64,000 nucleotides of DNA from Colwellia sp. PAMC 20917 (GTDB lineage Bacteria; Pseudomonadota; Gammaproteobacteria; Enterobacterales; Alteromonadaceae), in contig NZ_CP014944.1 in NCBI RefSeq assembly GCF_001767295.1, positions 3,100,001 through 3,164,000 of the forward strand. Direction: 5' to 3'. The notes under the pieces are model-generated. The model was not told the origin of the DNA, did no database searches, and saw only the letters and a list, made by a program, of their open reading frames with translations. How positions within the stretch are numbered: position 1 is the first letter of the stretch; the number at the start of each line of letters is the position of its first letter. The translations under genes were made by a program, and so were the position numbers. Shown here in pieces: positions 7,271 to 16,392 of the stretch.

Positions 7271-9958
7271 ATGTCTGAGCTCCCAAAAATTGATTTAGAT
7301 TCATTGGAAACCCAAGAGTGGTTGGAATCTATGGATTCTATTCTGGAAAATGAAGGTCCAGATCGTGCACATTTCATTTTAGAAAAACTTATTGACCGCG
7401 CTCGTCGCAGTGGCACACATTTACCTTTTGAAGCAAAAACAGCTTATGTAAATACCATACCTCCTGGGCAAGAGCCTAATATGCCAGGTGATCAAACGAT
7501 TGAAGCGCGCATTCGTGCAGCTATCCGTTGGAACGCTTTAGTTCTGGTACTTCGTGCGTCGAAAAAAGATTTAGACTTAGGTGGACATATTGGCAGTTTT
7601 GCTTCTTCTGCGATGTTATACGATGTCGGTTTTAATCACTTCTTTAGAGCGGCTTCTGACAAAGACGGTGGTGACTTTATTTTCGCGCAAGGACATATCT
7701 CTCCAGGTATTTATGCGCGTGCCTTTATGGAAGGTCGTTTAACTGAATCTCAAATGGATAACTTTCGTCAAGAATGTGATGGTAAAGGGTTATCTTCTTA
7801 TCCTCACCCTCATTTGATGAAAGATTTCTGGCAGTTCCCAACGGTTTCTATGGGACTAGGTCCATTACAAGCCATTTATACTGCGCGTTTCCTTAAATAT
7901 TTAACCGATCGTGGTATCAAAGATTGTTCAGCACAACGCGTTTACTGTTATTTAGGTGATGGCGAGACTGATGAGCCAGAATCATTAGGTGCTATTGGTT
8001 TAGCTTCGCGTGAAGGTTTAGATAACTTAACATTTGTTATTAACTGTAACTTACAGCGTTTAGATGGCCCTGTTCGTGGTAATGGCAAAATTATTCAAGA
8101 GCTTGAAGGTACTTTCCGTGGCGCTGGCTGGGAAGTCGTTAAAGTTATTTGGGGTTCTTACTGGGATGCCCTTATTGCCCGTGACACTTCAGGTAAACTT
8201 TTACAACTTATGGAAGAAACGGTTGACGGTGAATACCAAAACTGTAAAGCCAAGGGTGGTAAATATACCCGTGAGAACTTTTTCAATAAATACCCTGAGA
8301 CAGCGGCATTGGTTGCCAATATGTCTGATGAAGATATTTATCGTTTGAATCGTGGTGGCCATGATCCGGTTAAAGTTTACGCCGCTTATAAAAAAGCGAT
8401 AGAAACTAAAGGTCGTCCAACTGTCATTCTAGCAAAAACAGTAAAAGGTTTTGGTTTAGGTGCCTCAGGCGAAGCATTGAATGTTGCTCATAACGTGAAG
8501 AAAATGGATGTTGAGTCTATTAAGCTTTACCGTGATCGTTTCAATATGCCGATCAATGATGATGAAATTGCTGATTTGCCTTTCTATCGATTCCCTGAAG
8601 ACAGCGAAGAGTTCAAGTACATGAAAGCGCGTCGTGAAGCGTTAGGGGGTTCTTTACCGGCTCGTCGTGTACAAGCAGATGAAACGTTAGAAATCCCATC
8701 TCTTAAAGTCTTTGACGCAATATTGAAAGGCTCTGGTGATCGTGAAGTTTCTTCAACAATGACCTTTGTTCGTGTATTGAATGCACTATTAAAAGATAAA
8801 AAAATAGGCAAGCGTATCGTGCCTATTATCCCTGATGAAGCGCGTACTTTTGGTATGGAAGGTTTATTCCGCCAAGTGGGTATTTACGCAAACGAAGGGC
8901 AAAAATACATTCCTCAAGATGCTGACCAAGTTGCTTATTATCGTGAAGATAAAAAAGGTCAGGTTTTACAAGAAGGTATTAATGAATTAGGTGCTATGGC
9001 GTCTTGGGTTGCAGCGGGTACGTCTTACTCTACTTGTAATGCGACAACAATCCCATTTTACATCTACTACTCTATGTTTGGTTTCCAACGTGTTGGTGAC
9101 TTAGCTTGGGCAGCGGGTGATAGCCAAGCAAAAGGCTTTTTACTAGGCGCTACTGCCGGTCGAACAACCTTGAATGGTGAAGGTTTACAACATCAAGATG
9201 GTCACTCACATGTGCAAGCAGGTTTGATCCCTAATTGTGTGACGTACGATCCTACCTATGGTTATGAAATATCGGTTATTGTGCGTGAAGGTTTACGTCG
9301 CATGTATGAAGAAAATGAAAATATTTTCTTTTACTTAACCTTGATGAACGAAAACTATAAACATCCGGCGATGCCTGAAAATAAAAATGTTGAAGAGCAA
9401 ATAATTAAAGGTATTTACAAGCTTGAAACGGTAGCAGCGAAGAAAGCTTCGAAAAAACCAAAAGTTAACGTGCAGTTGATGGGCTCAGGCACTATCTTGG
9501 AAAAGGTACGTGAAGCGGCACAAATTTTAAGTGCTGATTACGGTATTTCAAGTGATGTTTACTCAGTAACTTCATTCAATGAATTAGCCCGTGACGGTCA
9601 AGATGTTGCACGCTGGAATATGCTTCACCCAGAAAGTAAGCAAAAACAAGCGTACATTTCTAACGTTATTACCAAAGAAAATGGTCCTGCAATTGCAGCA
9701 ACTGATTATATTAAAAACTATTCAGAGCAAGTGCGTGCCTACATAGACACCGAATACCGCTGTTTAGGTACCGATGGTTTTGGTCGCAGTGACAGTCGCG
9801 CTAATTTACGTACTCACTTTGAAGTGAATGCTGCTTATATTGTTGTTGCGGCGTTATTTGAGTTAGCTAACCGTGGTGATGTTGAGCGTTCAGTAGTTAC
9901 TGAAGCGATTAAACGCTTTGATATTGACACTGAAAAACTTAACCCACTTTACGCATAA
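7271..9958 (+). CDS. aceE: Pyruvate dehydrogenase E1 component AceE
   Basis: The thiamine-diphosphate-dependent decarboxylase of the pyruvate dehydrogenase complex; it decarboxylates pyruvate and reductively acetylates the lipoyl groups of AceF. At 895 residues it matches the homodimeric E1 type (E. coli 887). The ThDP motif starts GDGETDEPES at residue 229 and closes with INCNLQRLDGP about 28 residues later. The substrate and cofactor regions LNGEGLQHQDGHSH and YDPTYGYE are intact. It starts at the ATG at 7271 with GGAA upstream. aceF follows after 19 bp, so the two are cotranscribed. The 297-bp gap after pdhR may hold a second promoter, but no second PdhR box was seen there. Confidence 0.97.
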   Translation: MSELPKIDLDSLETQEWLESMDSILENEGPDRAHFILEKLIDRARRSGTHLPFEAKTAYVNTIPPGQEPNMPGDQTIEARIRAAIRWNALVLVLRASKKDLDLGGHIGSFASSAMLYDVGFNHFFRAASDKDGGDFIFAQGHISPGIYARAFMEGRLTESQMDNFRQECDGKGLSSYPHPHLMKDFWQFPTVSMGLGPLQAIYTARFLKYLTDRGIKDCSAQRVYCYLGDGETDEPESLGAIGLASREGLDNLTFVINCNLQRLDGPVRGNGKIIQELEGTFRGAGWEVVKVIWGSYWDALIARDTSGKLLQLMEETVDGEYQNCKAKGGKYTRENFFNKYPETAALVANMSDEDIYRLNRGGHDPVKVYAAYKKAIETKGRPTVILAKTVKGFGLGASGEALNVAHNVKKMDVESIKLYRDRFNMPINDDEIADLPFYRFPEDSEEFKYMKARREALGGSLPARRVQADETLEIPSLKVFDAILKGSGDREVSSTMTFVRVLNALLKDKKIGKRIVPIIPDEARTFGMEGLFRQVGIYANEGQKYIPQDADQVAYYREDKKGQVLQEGINELGAMASWVAAGTSYSTCNATTIPFYIYYSMFGFQRVGDLAWAAGDSQAKGFLLGATAGRTTLNGEGLQHQDGHSHVQAGLIPNCVTYDPTYGYEISVIVREGLRRMYEENENIFFYLTLMNENYKHPAMPENKNVEEQIIKGIYKLETVAAKKASKKPKVNVQLMGSGTILEKVREAAQILSADYGISSDVYSVTSFNELARDGQDVARWNMLHPESKQKQAYISNVITKENGPAIAATDYIKNYSEQVRAYIDTEYRCLGTDGFGRSDSRANLRTHFEVNAAYIVVAALFELANRGDVERSVVTEAIKRFDIDTEKLNPLYA

Positions 9959-9977
9959 GCAGACTAGGAGATTTAAT

Positions 9978-11645
9978 ATGTCAGATAGTCAAAAAATTCT
10001 AGTCCCTGATGTTGGTGGCGACGAAGTAGAAATTATTGAAATTTGTTTTGCTGTTGGTGATTCAATCGAAGCAGACGAAGGAATTGTTACCGTTGAAACT
10101 GATAAAGCATCAATGGACATCCCTGCACCATTTGCTGGAAAGTTATCGGCATTATTGGTCAGTGTCGGCGATAAGATTAAAGAAGGTGATGTGATTGCTG
10201 AAATGACATCATCGCAAGCAGCACCCGAAACGGCTGAAGCTACAGAGGAAACTACAGACGAAGCGCCAGCAGAAGCTGTAGAAGAAACGGTTGCAGAAGT
10301 TGAGTCAACTCCTGCACCTGCTAAGGCGGCGGTATCAGCAGAAAGTGAAATTATTGATATTGCCGTGCCTGATATTGGTGAAGACGGCGAAGTTGAAATT
10401 ATCGACGTTTTAGTGAGTGTTGGTGATGTTATTGAAGTTGAAGATGGTTTAATCACCTTAGAAACAGATAAAGCGACGATGGATGTGCCTTCGTCACATG
10501 CGGGTACCGTTAAAGAAGTATTGGTTAGCGTTGGTGGCAAAGTAAAGCAGGGCGCTATTGTTATTAAGCTTGAAACATCAAGTGGCTCACCAGTTGAAGT
10601 CGCTGCTCCTGCTCCTGTTGCTGAAGAAGTTGCTGAAGCACCAAAAGCTAAACCCGCACCACAAAAGGCTGCTCCTGTTCCGCATCATCCACAAGCGGGC
10701 ACAGTGGCTTCATCGGGTAGTATCTATACTTCGCCATCGATTCGCCGTATTGCACGTGAATATGGTGTTGATTTAACCTTAGTTAAAGGAACGGGCAGAA
10801 AAAGTCGTATTTTAAAAGAAGACGTACAGTCTTACGTGAAATACGAACTGTCTCGACCTAAAGCTAACGCGGGTAGCTCTGTTGCTGCGGGTGAGGGTGG
10901 CTTACAGGTCGTCAGTGCTAAGGCTATCGATTTCTCGAAATTTGGCGAAATTGAAACGAAAGCACTTACGCGTATTCAAAAAATATCAGGTCCATTTCTT
11001 CATCGTAATTGGGTAACTATTCCACATGTTACTCAATTTGATGAAGCTGATATCACTAATGTTGAAGCGTTTCGTAAAGAACAAAATGTTATTTGTGAAA
11101 AGAAAAAGCTAGGCTTTAAGATCACACCATTAGTCTTTATTTTAAAAGCGGTTGCTGATGCTTTACGTGAATTCCCTGCGTTTAACTCAAGTTTGAGTGA
11201 AGACGGAGAAAGCTTAATTCTCAAGAAATACATTCACATTGGTGTTGCTGTTGATACGCCTAATGGTTTAGTCGTTCCGGTAGTTCGTGATGTCGACCAA
11301 AAAGGTATTCATCAACTCTCTCGTGAACTTCTAGAAATTAGCATGAAAGCACGAGATGGCAAATTGAAAGCGACCGATATGCAAGGTGGATGTTTTACTA
11401 TTTCTAGCCTTGGTGGTATTGGTGGTACAGCATTCACGCCGATTGTTAATGCTCCAGAAGTGGCAATTTTAGGTGTTTCAAAATCAGAAATAAAACCTAA
11501 GTGGAATGGTAAGGATTTTGAGCCTAAACTTATGTTGCCATTATCAATGTCGTACGACCATCGTGTTATTGACGGTGCCTTAGCCGCGCGCTTTACGGTA
11601 CACTTAGCCAGTGTAATGTCTGATATTCGTCAATTGATCTTATAA
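9978..11645 (+). CDS. aceF: Pyruvate dehydrogenase E2, dihydrolipoamide acetyltransferase AceF
   Basis: The core acetyltransferase of the PDH complex, 555 residues. It has two lipoyl domains (lipoylated Lys43 and Lys165, in VETDKASMD and LETDKATMD), Ala/Pro/Glu-rich linkers, a peripheral-subunit-binding domain at about 250-288 (YTSPSIRRIAREYGVDL) and the catalytic domain with active-site His528 and Asp532 in SYDHRVIDGA. E. coli AceF has three lipoyl domains; two is common elsewhere. The start is the ATG at 9978, preceded by a strong AGGAG at 9966-9970. An upstream in-frame ATG at 9918 lies inside aceE and is not the start. Confidence 0.96.
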   Translation: MSDSQKILVPDVGGDEVEIIEICFAVGDSIEADEGIVTVETDKASMDIPAPFAGKLSALLVSVGDKIKEGDVIAEMTSSQAAPETAEATEETTDEAPAEAVEETVAEVESTPAPAKAAVSAESEIIDIAVPDIGEDGEVEIIDVLVSVGDVIEVEDGLITLETDKATMDVPSSHAGTVKEVLVSVGGKVKQGAIVIKLETSSGSPVEVAAPAPVAEEVAEAPKAKPAPQKAAPVPHHPQAGTVASSGSIYTSPSIRRIAREYGVDLTLVKGTGRKSRILKEDVQSYVKYELSRPKANAGSSVAAGEGGLQVVSAKAIDFSKFGEIETKALTRIQKISGPFLHRNWVTIPHVTQFDEADITNVEAFRKEQNVICEKKKLGFKITPLVFILKAVADALREFPAFNSSLSEDGESLILKKYIHIGVAVDTPNGLVVPVVRDVDQKGIHQLSRELLEISMKARDGKLKATDMQGGCFTISSLGGIGGTAFTPIVNAPEVAILGVSKSEIKPKWNGKDFEPKLMLPLSMSYDHRVIDGALAARFTVHLASVMSDIRQLIL

Positions 11646-11670
11646 TTGATAGAGTCTTTGACGCTAAGAT

Positions 11671-11704
11671 AAAAGTGAGTAGGCAGAAATGCTTCTCACT
11701 TTTT
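11671..11704 (+). terminator. Intrinsic terminator between aceF and lpdA
   Basis: A 9-bp stem AAAAGTGAG / CTCACTTTT is extended by an inner 5-bp stem closing a GAAA tetraloop, and ends in TTTT. It lies 26 bp after the aceF stop. It separates aceEF transcription from lpdA, in agreement with lpd having its own promoter in E. coli. Confidence 0.8.
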
Positions 11705-11857
11705 ACTACTTTGGTCAAAGAAGGCGCGATTAAAGATGGTACTTTGGTAGGAGTTTAAGTAAAATTCCGCCCAGTAAAGTATAAATAATATTATATTTGT
11801 GGCTTTCCATATTGGCGAAGCGATAAATGACAAAACAACAAGTTAATTGAGGTAAAC

Positions 11858-13291
11858 ATGAGTAACGAAATTAAAACTCAAGTAGTAGTATTAGGTTCAG
11901 GCCCTGGTGGTTATTCAGCGGCATTCCGTGCTGCAGATTTAGGTTTAGATGTAGTCTTAATTGAAAGCCGAAAAACATTAGGTGGCGTTTGTTTAAATGT
12001 GGGTTGTATCCCATCAAAAGCATTACTTCATGTTGCTAAAGTTATTGATGATGCAGCTGCGATGGCTTCTCACGGAGTTACATTTGGTAAGCCAGAAATT
12101 AATTTAGATAAAATTCGTGACTGGAAAGATAGCGTAGTTTCCCAACTTACTGGCGGCTTAGGTGGAATGTCTAAAGCGCGTAAAGTGACTACAGTTTACG
12201 GTTACGGCAAGTTCACTTCAGATAAAACCATTGAAGTTGAAGGCAATGACGGCGAGAAAACGACGGTTACTTTTGATAATGCTATTATCGCCGCAGGTTC
12301 TTCTGTTATCGACTTACCTTTTATTCCAAATGATGACCCACGCGTTATAGATTCAACCGGCGCTCTAGAACTTCATGACATTCCTGATGAAATGTTAGTA
12401 TTGGGTGGTGGTATTATCGGTCTAGAAATGGGTACGGTATACAGAGCTTTAGGCGCTAATGTTTCAGTGGTTGAATTTGCTGATCAATTAGTACCAGCTG
12501 CAGATAAAGACATTGTTAAAATTTATACTAATTTCAACAAGAAAAACTTCAACATAATGTTATCTACTAAAGTGGTTGCCGTTGAAGCTAAAGTTGACGG
12601 TTTGTATGTGACTTTTGAAGGTAAAAAAGCACCAGCAGAACCTGTACGTTACGACAAAATTTTAGTGGCTGTTGGCCGTAAGCCAAATGGTCATTTAGTT
12701 GCTGCTGACAAAGCAGGTGTTAACGTTGATGAACGTGGTTTTATCAATGTAACGAATGAACTACGTACTAACGTTCCACATATTTTTGCTATTGGTGATG
12801 TTGTTGGTCAACCTATGCTGGCACATAAAGCGGTTCATGAAGCGCATTGTGCAGCAGAAGTTATCTCAGGTAAGAAACATACCTTTGAACCACGTTGTAT
12901 CCCTTCTGTTGCTTACACTGATCCTGAAATGGCTTGGACTGGCGTAACAGAGACTGAAGCTAAAGAGCAAGGTTTAAACATTGAAGTAGCTAACTTCCCT
13001 TGGGCGGCTTCTGGTCGTGCTATCGCTTCTGGCCGTACCGAAGGTAAAACTAAGTTAATCTTTGAAAAAGAAACGGGCCGTATTCTTGGTGGTGCCATTG
13101 TTGGTATCAACGCGGGCGAAATGTTGGGCGAAATTTGTTTAGCCGTTGAAATGGGTGCTGATGCAGAAGACATCGGCTTAACCATTCATGCTCATCCAAC
13201 ATTAAATGAATCTATTGGCTTAGCGGCTGAAATTTTTGAAGGTTCAATTACTGATTTACCTAATGCAAAAGCGGTAAAGAAAAAGAAATAA
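11858..13291 (+). CDS. lpdA: Dihydrolipoamide dehydrogenase (E3) LpdA
   Basis: The flavoprotein that re-oxidises dihydrolipoyl groups of the pyruvate and 2-oxoglutarate dehydrogenases and of glycine cleavage, reducing NAD. It has 477 residues, the usual length. The FAD-binding GSGPGGYSAA is at residue 13, the redox-active disulfide Cys45-Cys50 is in GGVCLNVGCIPSK, the NAD site is GGGIIGLEMG, and the C-terminal catalytic HAHPTLNES is intact. It has its own 212-bp upstream region after the aceF terminator. RBS GAGGT precedes the ATG. Lysine-rich tail. Confidence 0.97.
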   Translation: MSNEIKTQVVVLGSGPGGYSAAFRAADLGLDVVLIESRKTLGGVCLNVGCIPSKALLHVAKVIDDAAAMASHGVTFGKPEINLDKIRDWKDSVVSQLTGGLGGMSKARKVTTVYGYGKFTSDKTIEVEGNDGEKTTVTFDNAIIAAGSSVIDLPFIPNDDPRVIDSTGALELHDIPDEMLVLGGGIIGLEMGTVYRALGANVSVVEFADQLVPAADKDIVKIYTNFNKKNFNIMLSTKVVAVEAKVDGLYVTFEGKKAPAEPVRYDKILVAVGRKPNGHLVAADKAGVNVDERGFINVTNELRTNVPHIFAIGDVVGQPMLAHKAVHEAHCAAEVISGKKHTFEPRCIPSVAYTDPEMAWTGVTETEAKEQGLNIEVANFPWAASGRAIASGRTEGKTKLIFEKETGRILGGAIVGINAGEMLGEICLAVEMGADAEDIGLTIHAHPTLNESIGLAAEIFEGSITDLPNAKAVKKKK

Positions 13292-13668
13292 TCATTGTTT
13301 TTAAATAAACGATAAACTTGCATTTATGCTGAAATGCCATTCACTATTGATAGTGAATGGCATTTTTTATGGGCTATTGTTTTAGTTAGCGCTTAATCTT
13401 TACTGAACTAAGTACCTAAGCCACAACTCACCAAAGCTATTTAGTGAGAGTCAGCGATATACCTTTTTACCTTCGTTTTTTGATCATTATTATCAGTCAT
13501 CTATTTTTCAATAACCAACGTCGTTATTAGTTTGGTCTGACTTTATTATAAATATGGCAAGTTTACTGGCAATTTTGTAAATAATTTGTAAAGATATAGG
13601 TAAATGATTTTTATCGTATCATCGATAATGACAACTACCGTTAATCAACAAGTCGCTAGGATGCAATA
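13292..13668. other. Intergenic region between lpdA and the S9 peptidase gene
   Basis: It holds the lpdA terminator at 13332-13369 and the promoter region of the peptidase gene. No other gene or repeat was seen. Confidence 0.6.
13332..13369 (+). terminator. Terminator of lpdA
   Basis: A perfect 16-bp inverted repeat (AAATGCCATTCACTAT and its complement, two bases apart) runs into a T tract. It starts 40 bp after the stop codon. Confidence 0.92.
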
Positions 13669-15621
13669 ATGAAAAAAATAATAATCACTATTCTATTGCT
13701 CAGCGTGACCTTCTTAAGTCATGCCGAAAAGCAAACGTTAACCTACAAGGAGTTTGGTCACTTACCTATAATTCAAGAACCTACCGTATCACCAGATGGT
13801 AAACATATTGCTGGAATATTTAACAGTGAAGATGGTCCGTCGGTTGTGATGAGTGACTTTGGCTCAAATAGCATTATAAAACTTGTTAGCCTTAAAAAGT
13901 CTAAAGACAGAATAGACTCGGTTATGTGGGCAAATAATGAACGTTTGTTGGTATCATCGAGTTACTCTAAAAAGCAATGGGGTGATAGATTTCGAGTTAA
14001 TCGATTATTTTCGGTTAACATTGACGGCAGTAACTTGATTGAATTAAATCGTGCAGCAAACCTTCGCAGTTTAACGGGTGCAGAAATCGCTATGTATGAT
14101 TTAAACAGCTCTCAACAAGTTGTTTCGTTATTAAAAGCAGAAAAAGAATTTGTATTATTGCAGATGTACTCTCCTAAAGATAAAGGTCAATCTGTCTATA
14201 AAGTTAATATTTATGAAAATAAGTTTGAAAAGTTATTCGTTAATAAATATGACGTTTATAGTTGGGTTGCCAATAAAGCGGGTGATGTCGTCTTGGGTGT
14301 AGGCTCTGACGATTATGACAGTACGATTACGAATATATGGTACAGAAAAGACAATAATGATGAGTGGAAGTTATTACACTCTAAAAAAGCGTTCGAAGGT
14401 GAAACTTTTTCTCCTATTTTGGTTAGTGATGATAAGGCGATTGTTATCTCTGATCACAAGATACACAGAGACGCACTTTGGCAATATGATATTAAGTCGG
14501 GAGCCTACGATAAGCTATTATATGCTAATGATAACTATGATGTAGAAGGTGCTATTTTTAATGCGGATAGAAATGAAGTTATTGGTGCTATTTATTTTGA
14601 GCACTACCGTAAGAATCATTTTTTTACTGATGCTGACACTGAAATCTATAACATTGTAAAAAATAGTTTCAAGCAATACCAAGCCAGTATTTATAGTATG
14701 AGCAAAGATAAAAAGAAAATTTTAGTGGCTGCTCAGCGAGATAATTCACCCCCTAAGTTTTTTTGGTTAGATTTGGCTAATAAATCGGGTGGTTTTTGGA
14801 TCAGTCAATACCCCTATTTAGAAGGCAAGCCGCTGGCTAGTGTTCAACCGTTTCAATTTGAAGCATCTGATGGCATGTCATTGCACGGGTATTTAACGTT
14901 GCCAACAACGCCAATGAGTAATAATAAAAAACCCCCCTTGATTATTCATCCTCATGGCGGTCCACAATCAAGAGATTACCAATACTTTAGTCCGTTTGTG
15001 CAATACTTTGCCAGTAAAGGTTATGCCGTACTACAAGTTAACTTTCGTGGCTCTACCGGCTTTAGTAACGCTTATCAAACCGCTGGTTACCAACAGTGGG
15101 GTAAACGTATGCAAGATGATATTTATGAAGCGATAGACTGGTTAGCTGAGACGGAACTGGTTGATACTAATAATAGCTGTATCGTTGGCGCTAGCTACGG
15201 TGGTTATGTGGCATTAACGGCGGCATTTCAAAGGCCCAAGCAATTTAAATGTATTGCCAGTATCGCTGGGATTGGTGACTTACTTGAGTTAGCAAAAGAT
15301 AAATACAGATACGAATCTAAACGACCTTTTATTGATAAAACTATTGGTAACCCAACGGACGATAAAACTATTGCCAGTCTTAAAGCGACTTCTGCAATTA
15401 ACTATCTTAAGCAGATCAAAGCACCGATATTATTAATTCATGGTAAACATGATACTCAGGTAAGATTTAGCCAATCTGACGATTTTTATGATGCGGCTAA
15501 AGACGCTGATTTAGATATCGATTTTGTTGAGTTTGCCAATGGTACACATTACCTCGATGAAAATGAAAATCGCATAGAAGCATTTAAGGTGGTGGGTGAA
15601 TTCTTAGACAAGCACTTGTAA
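13669..15621 (+). CDS. S9 family prolyl oligopeptidase-like serine peptidase, exported
   Basis: A 650-residue secreted or periplasmic peptidase with signal peptide MKKIIITILLLSVTFLSHA. Residues about 30-390 form a beta-propeller-like region (PDGKHIAG and WANNERLLVSS repeats). The C-terminal alpha/beta hydrolase has the nucleophile in GASYGGY (Ser509), the acid Asp595 in HGKHDTQVRF and His627 in NGTHYLDE. The triad is complete and the hallmark HGGPQSRDY loop is present. The family includes dipeptidyl- and acylaminoacyl-peptidases; exact specificity cannot be read. It is a single-gene unit with its own terminator. Confidence 0.9.
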   Translation: MKKIIITILLLSVTFLSHAEKQTLTYKEFGHLPIIQEPTVSPDGKHIAGIFNSEDGPSVVMSDFGSNSIIKLVSLKKSKDRIDSVMWANNERLLVSSSYSKKQWGDRFRVNRLFSVNIDGSNLIELNRAANLRSLTGAEIAMYDLNSSQQVVSLLKAEKEFVLLQMYSPKDKGQSVYKVNIYENKFEKLFVNKYDVYSWVANKAGDVVLGVGSDDYDSTITNIWYRKDNNDEWKLLHSKKAFEGETFSPILVSDDKAIVISDHKIHRDALWQYDIKSGAYDKLLYANDNYDVEGAIFNADRNEVIGAIYFEHYRKNHFFTDADTEIYNIVKNSFKQYQASIYSMSKDKKKILVAAQRDNSPPKFFWLDLANKSGGFWISQYPYLEGKPLASVQPFQFEASDGMSLHGYLTLPTTPMSNNKKPPLIIHPHGGPQSRDYQYFSPFVQYFASKGYAVLQVNFRGSTGFSNAYQTAGYQQWGKRMQDDIYEAIDWLAETELVDTNNSCIVGASYGGYVALTAAFQRPKQFKCIASIAGIGDLLELAKDKYRYESKRPFIDKTIGNPTDDKTIASLKATSAINYLKQIKAPILLIHGKHDTQVRFSQSDDFYDAAKDADLDIDFVEFANGTHYLDENENRIEAFKVVGEFLDKHL

Positions 15622-15641
15622 GTGCTTGACTAACTTCATAT

Positions 15642-15667
15642 AAAAACCAGCATCTTTGCTGGTTTTT
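15642..15667 (+). terminator. Terminator of the S9 peptidase gene
   Basis: Stem AAAAACCAGC / GCTGGTTTTT with a 6-nt loop ends in its own T run. It begins 21 bp after the stop codon. A second small hairpin, with arms AAGCACTT/AAGTGCTT, overlaps the stop codon itself. Confidence 0.9.
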
Positions 15668-15804
15668 ATGTTTAGGAACAGTAACCTGTCTCAGCACCAT
15701 TGCCATGCCTTGGCAGCTATGTTGTCTCAGCATTAGTGCATTCTTGGTTGTCGATGGTAGAGTACCGCTGCTTTATACTATAAATTATTATTTGAAAAGG
15801 ACTT

Positions 15805-16146
15805 ATGATGCGTTTATTTACTTTAGCTATTACTTGTTTTGCTCTATCTGCTTGTACCAACATTGTTTCTGAAAACGGAGCTTCACAATGGGATTTCGAT
15901 CACAATATTCAGTTTAAACAAACAAACATGGCTGGAAATAAATATCACTTAGAGGTGAACCCCAAGTCGGACACCCACTTTGATAAACTGGCTACTTTTA
16001 TGATGAGGCAGTCTTACGAGATTTGTGGCACTTATGGTTTTACCATTGAAGTGTTAAAAGGTATTGAAAAGTTTGACGACAGAAAATCGTTTCCAAATTT
16101 AATTATGCCTTCATTATCCGCTAATATTGAATGCGCTAGTCAGTAG
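15805..16146 (+). CDS. Small predicted lipoprotein, unknown function
   Basis: A 113-residue protein with a type II signal peptide: hydrophobic stretch LFTLAITCFALSAC with lipobox LSAC. The mature part has no motif I recognise. It contains a Cys near residue 75 and another in the C-terminal NIECAS. RBS AAGG at 15797-15800 serves either of two adjacent ATGs (15805 or 15808); the second gives MRLFTL and is equally likely. It stands alone, separated by 180 bp from the preceding terminator region. Confidence 0.7.
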   Translation: MMRLFTLAITCFALSACTNIVSENGASQWDFDHNIQFKQTNMAGNKYHLEVNPKSDTHFDKLATFMMRQSYEICGTYGFTIEVLKGIEKFDDRKSFPNLIMPSLSANIECASQ

Positions 16147-16244
16147 AGGCATTTCTGTTCAAGGTAAACTTCTCTCACGTGCTCACTTAATTACAGACCC
16201 AGTTAAGTGAGTATAGTCCTTGCATCGCTGTGCCATTTTTAATA

Positions 16245-16289
16245 ACTATCAACTAAAATAAAAAAGGATTACTTATTTTAGTTGATAGT
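16245..16289. repeat. 17-bp perfect AT-rich inverted repeat
   Basis: Left arm ACTATCAACTAAAATAA (16245-16261) and its exact complement (16273-16289) are separated by 11 nt. It lies between the convergent small lipoprotein gene and acnB. It could end the lipoprotein transcript, but neither side has a proper T tract, so the role is open. Confidence 0.6.
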
Positions 16290-16354
16290 AAGTTTTACCT
16301 CACTCAACCAAAATAAATAACCCTTATATTTCTAAGTCTATTTTAATGTATCAC

Positions 16355-16383
16355 TTAAAATAGAGTCCCCATTAAGGACTCTA
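16355..16383 (-). terminator. Terminator of acnB
   Basis: On the minus strand the stem TAGAGTCC / GGACTCTA with a 7-nt loop is followed by TTTTAAG. It lies 9 bp past the acnB stop codon. Confidence 0.8.
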
Positions 16384-16392
16384 TATAGCTAA

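Noticed and set aside
9918-9977. A longer aceF reading frame beginning at 9918
   Set aside because: The added 20 residues overlap the end of aceE in another frame and are not lipoyl-domain-like; the ATG at 9978 has a strong AGGAG and begins MSDSQKILVPDVG.
9989-10540. Long open frame of 183 codons antisense to aceF
   Set aside because: It is a Ser/Thr/Ala-rich shadow of the repetitive Glu/Ala/Val codons of the lipoyl region, with no RBS.
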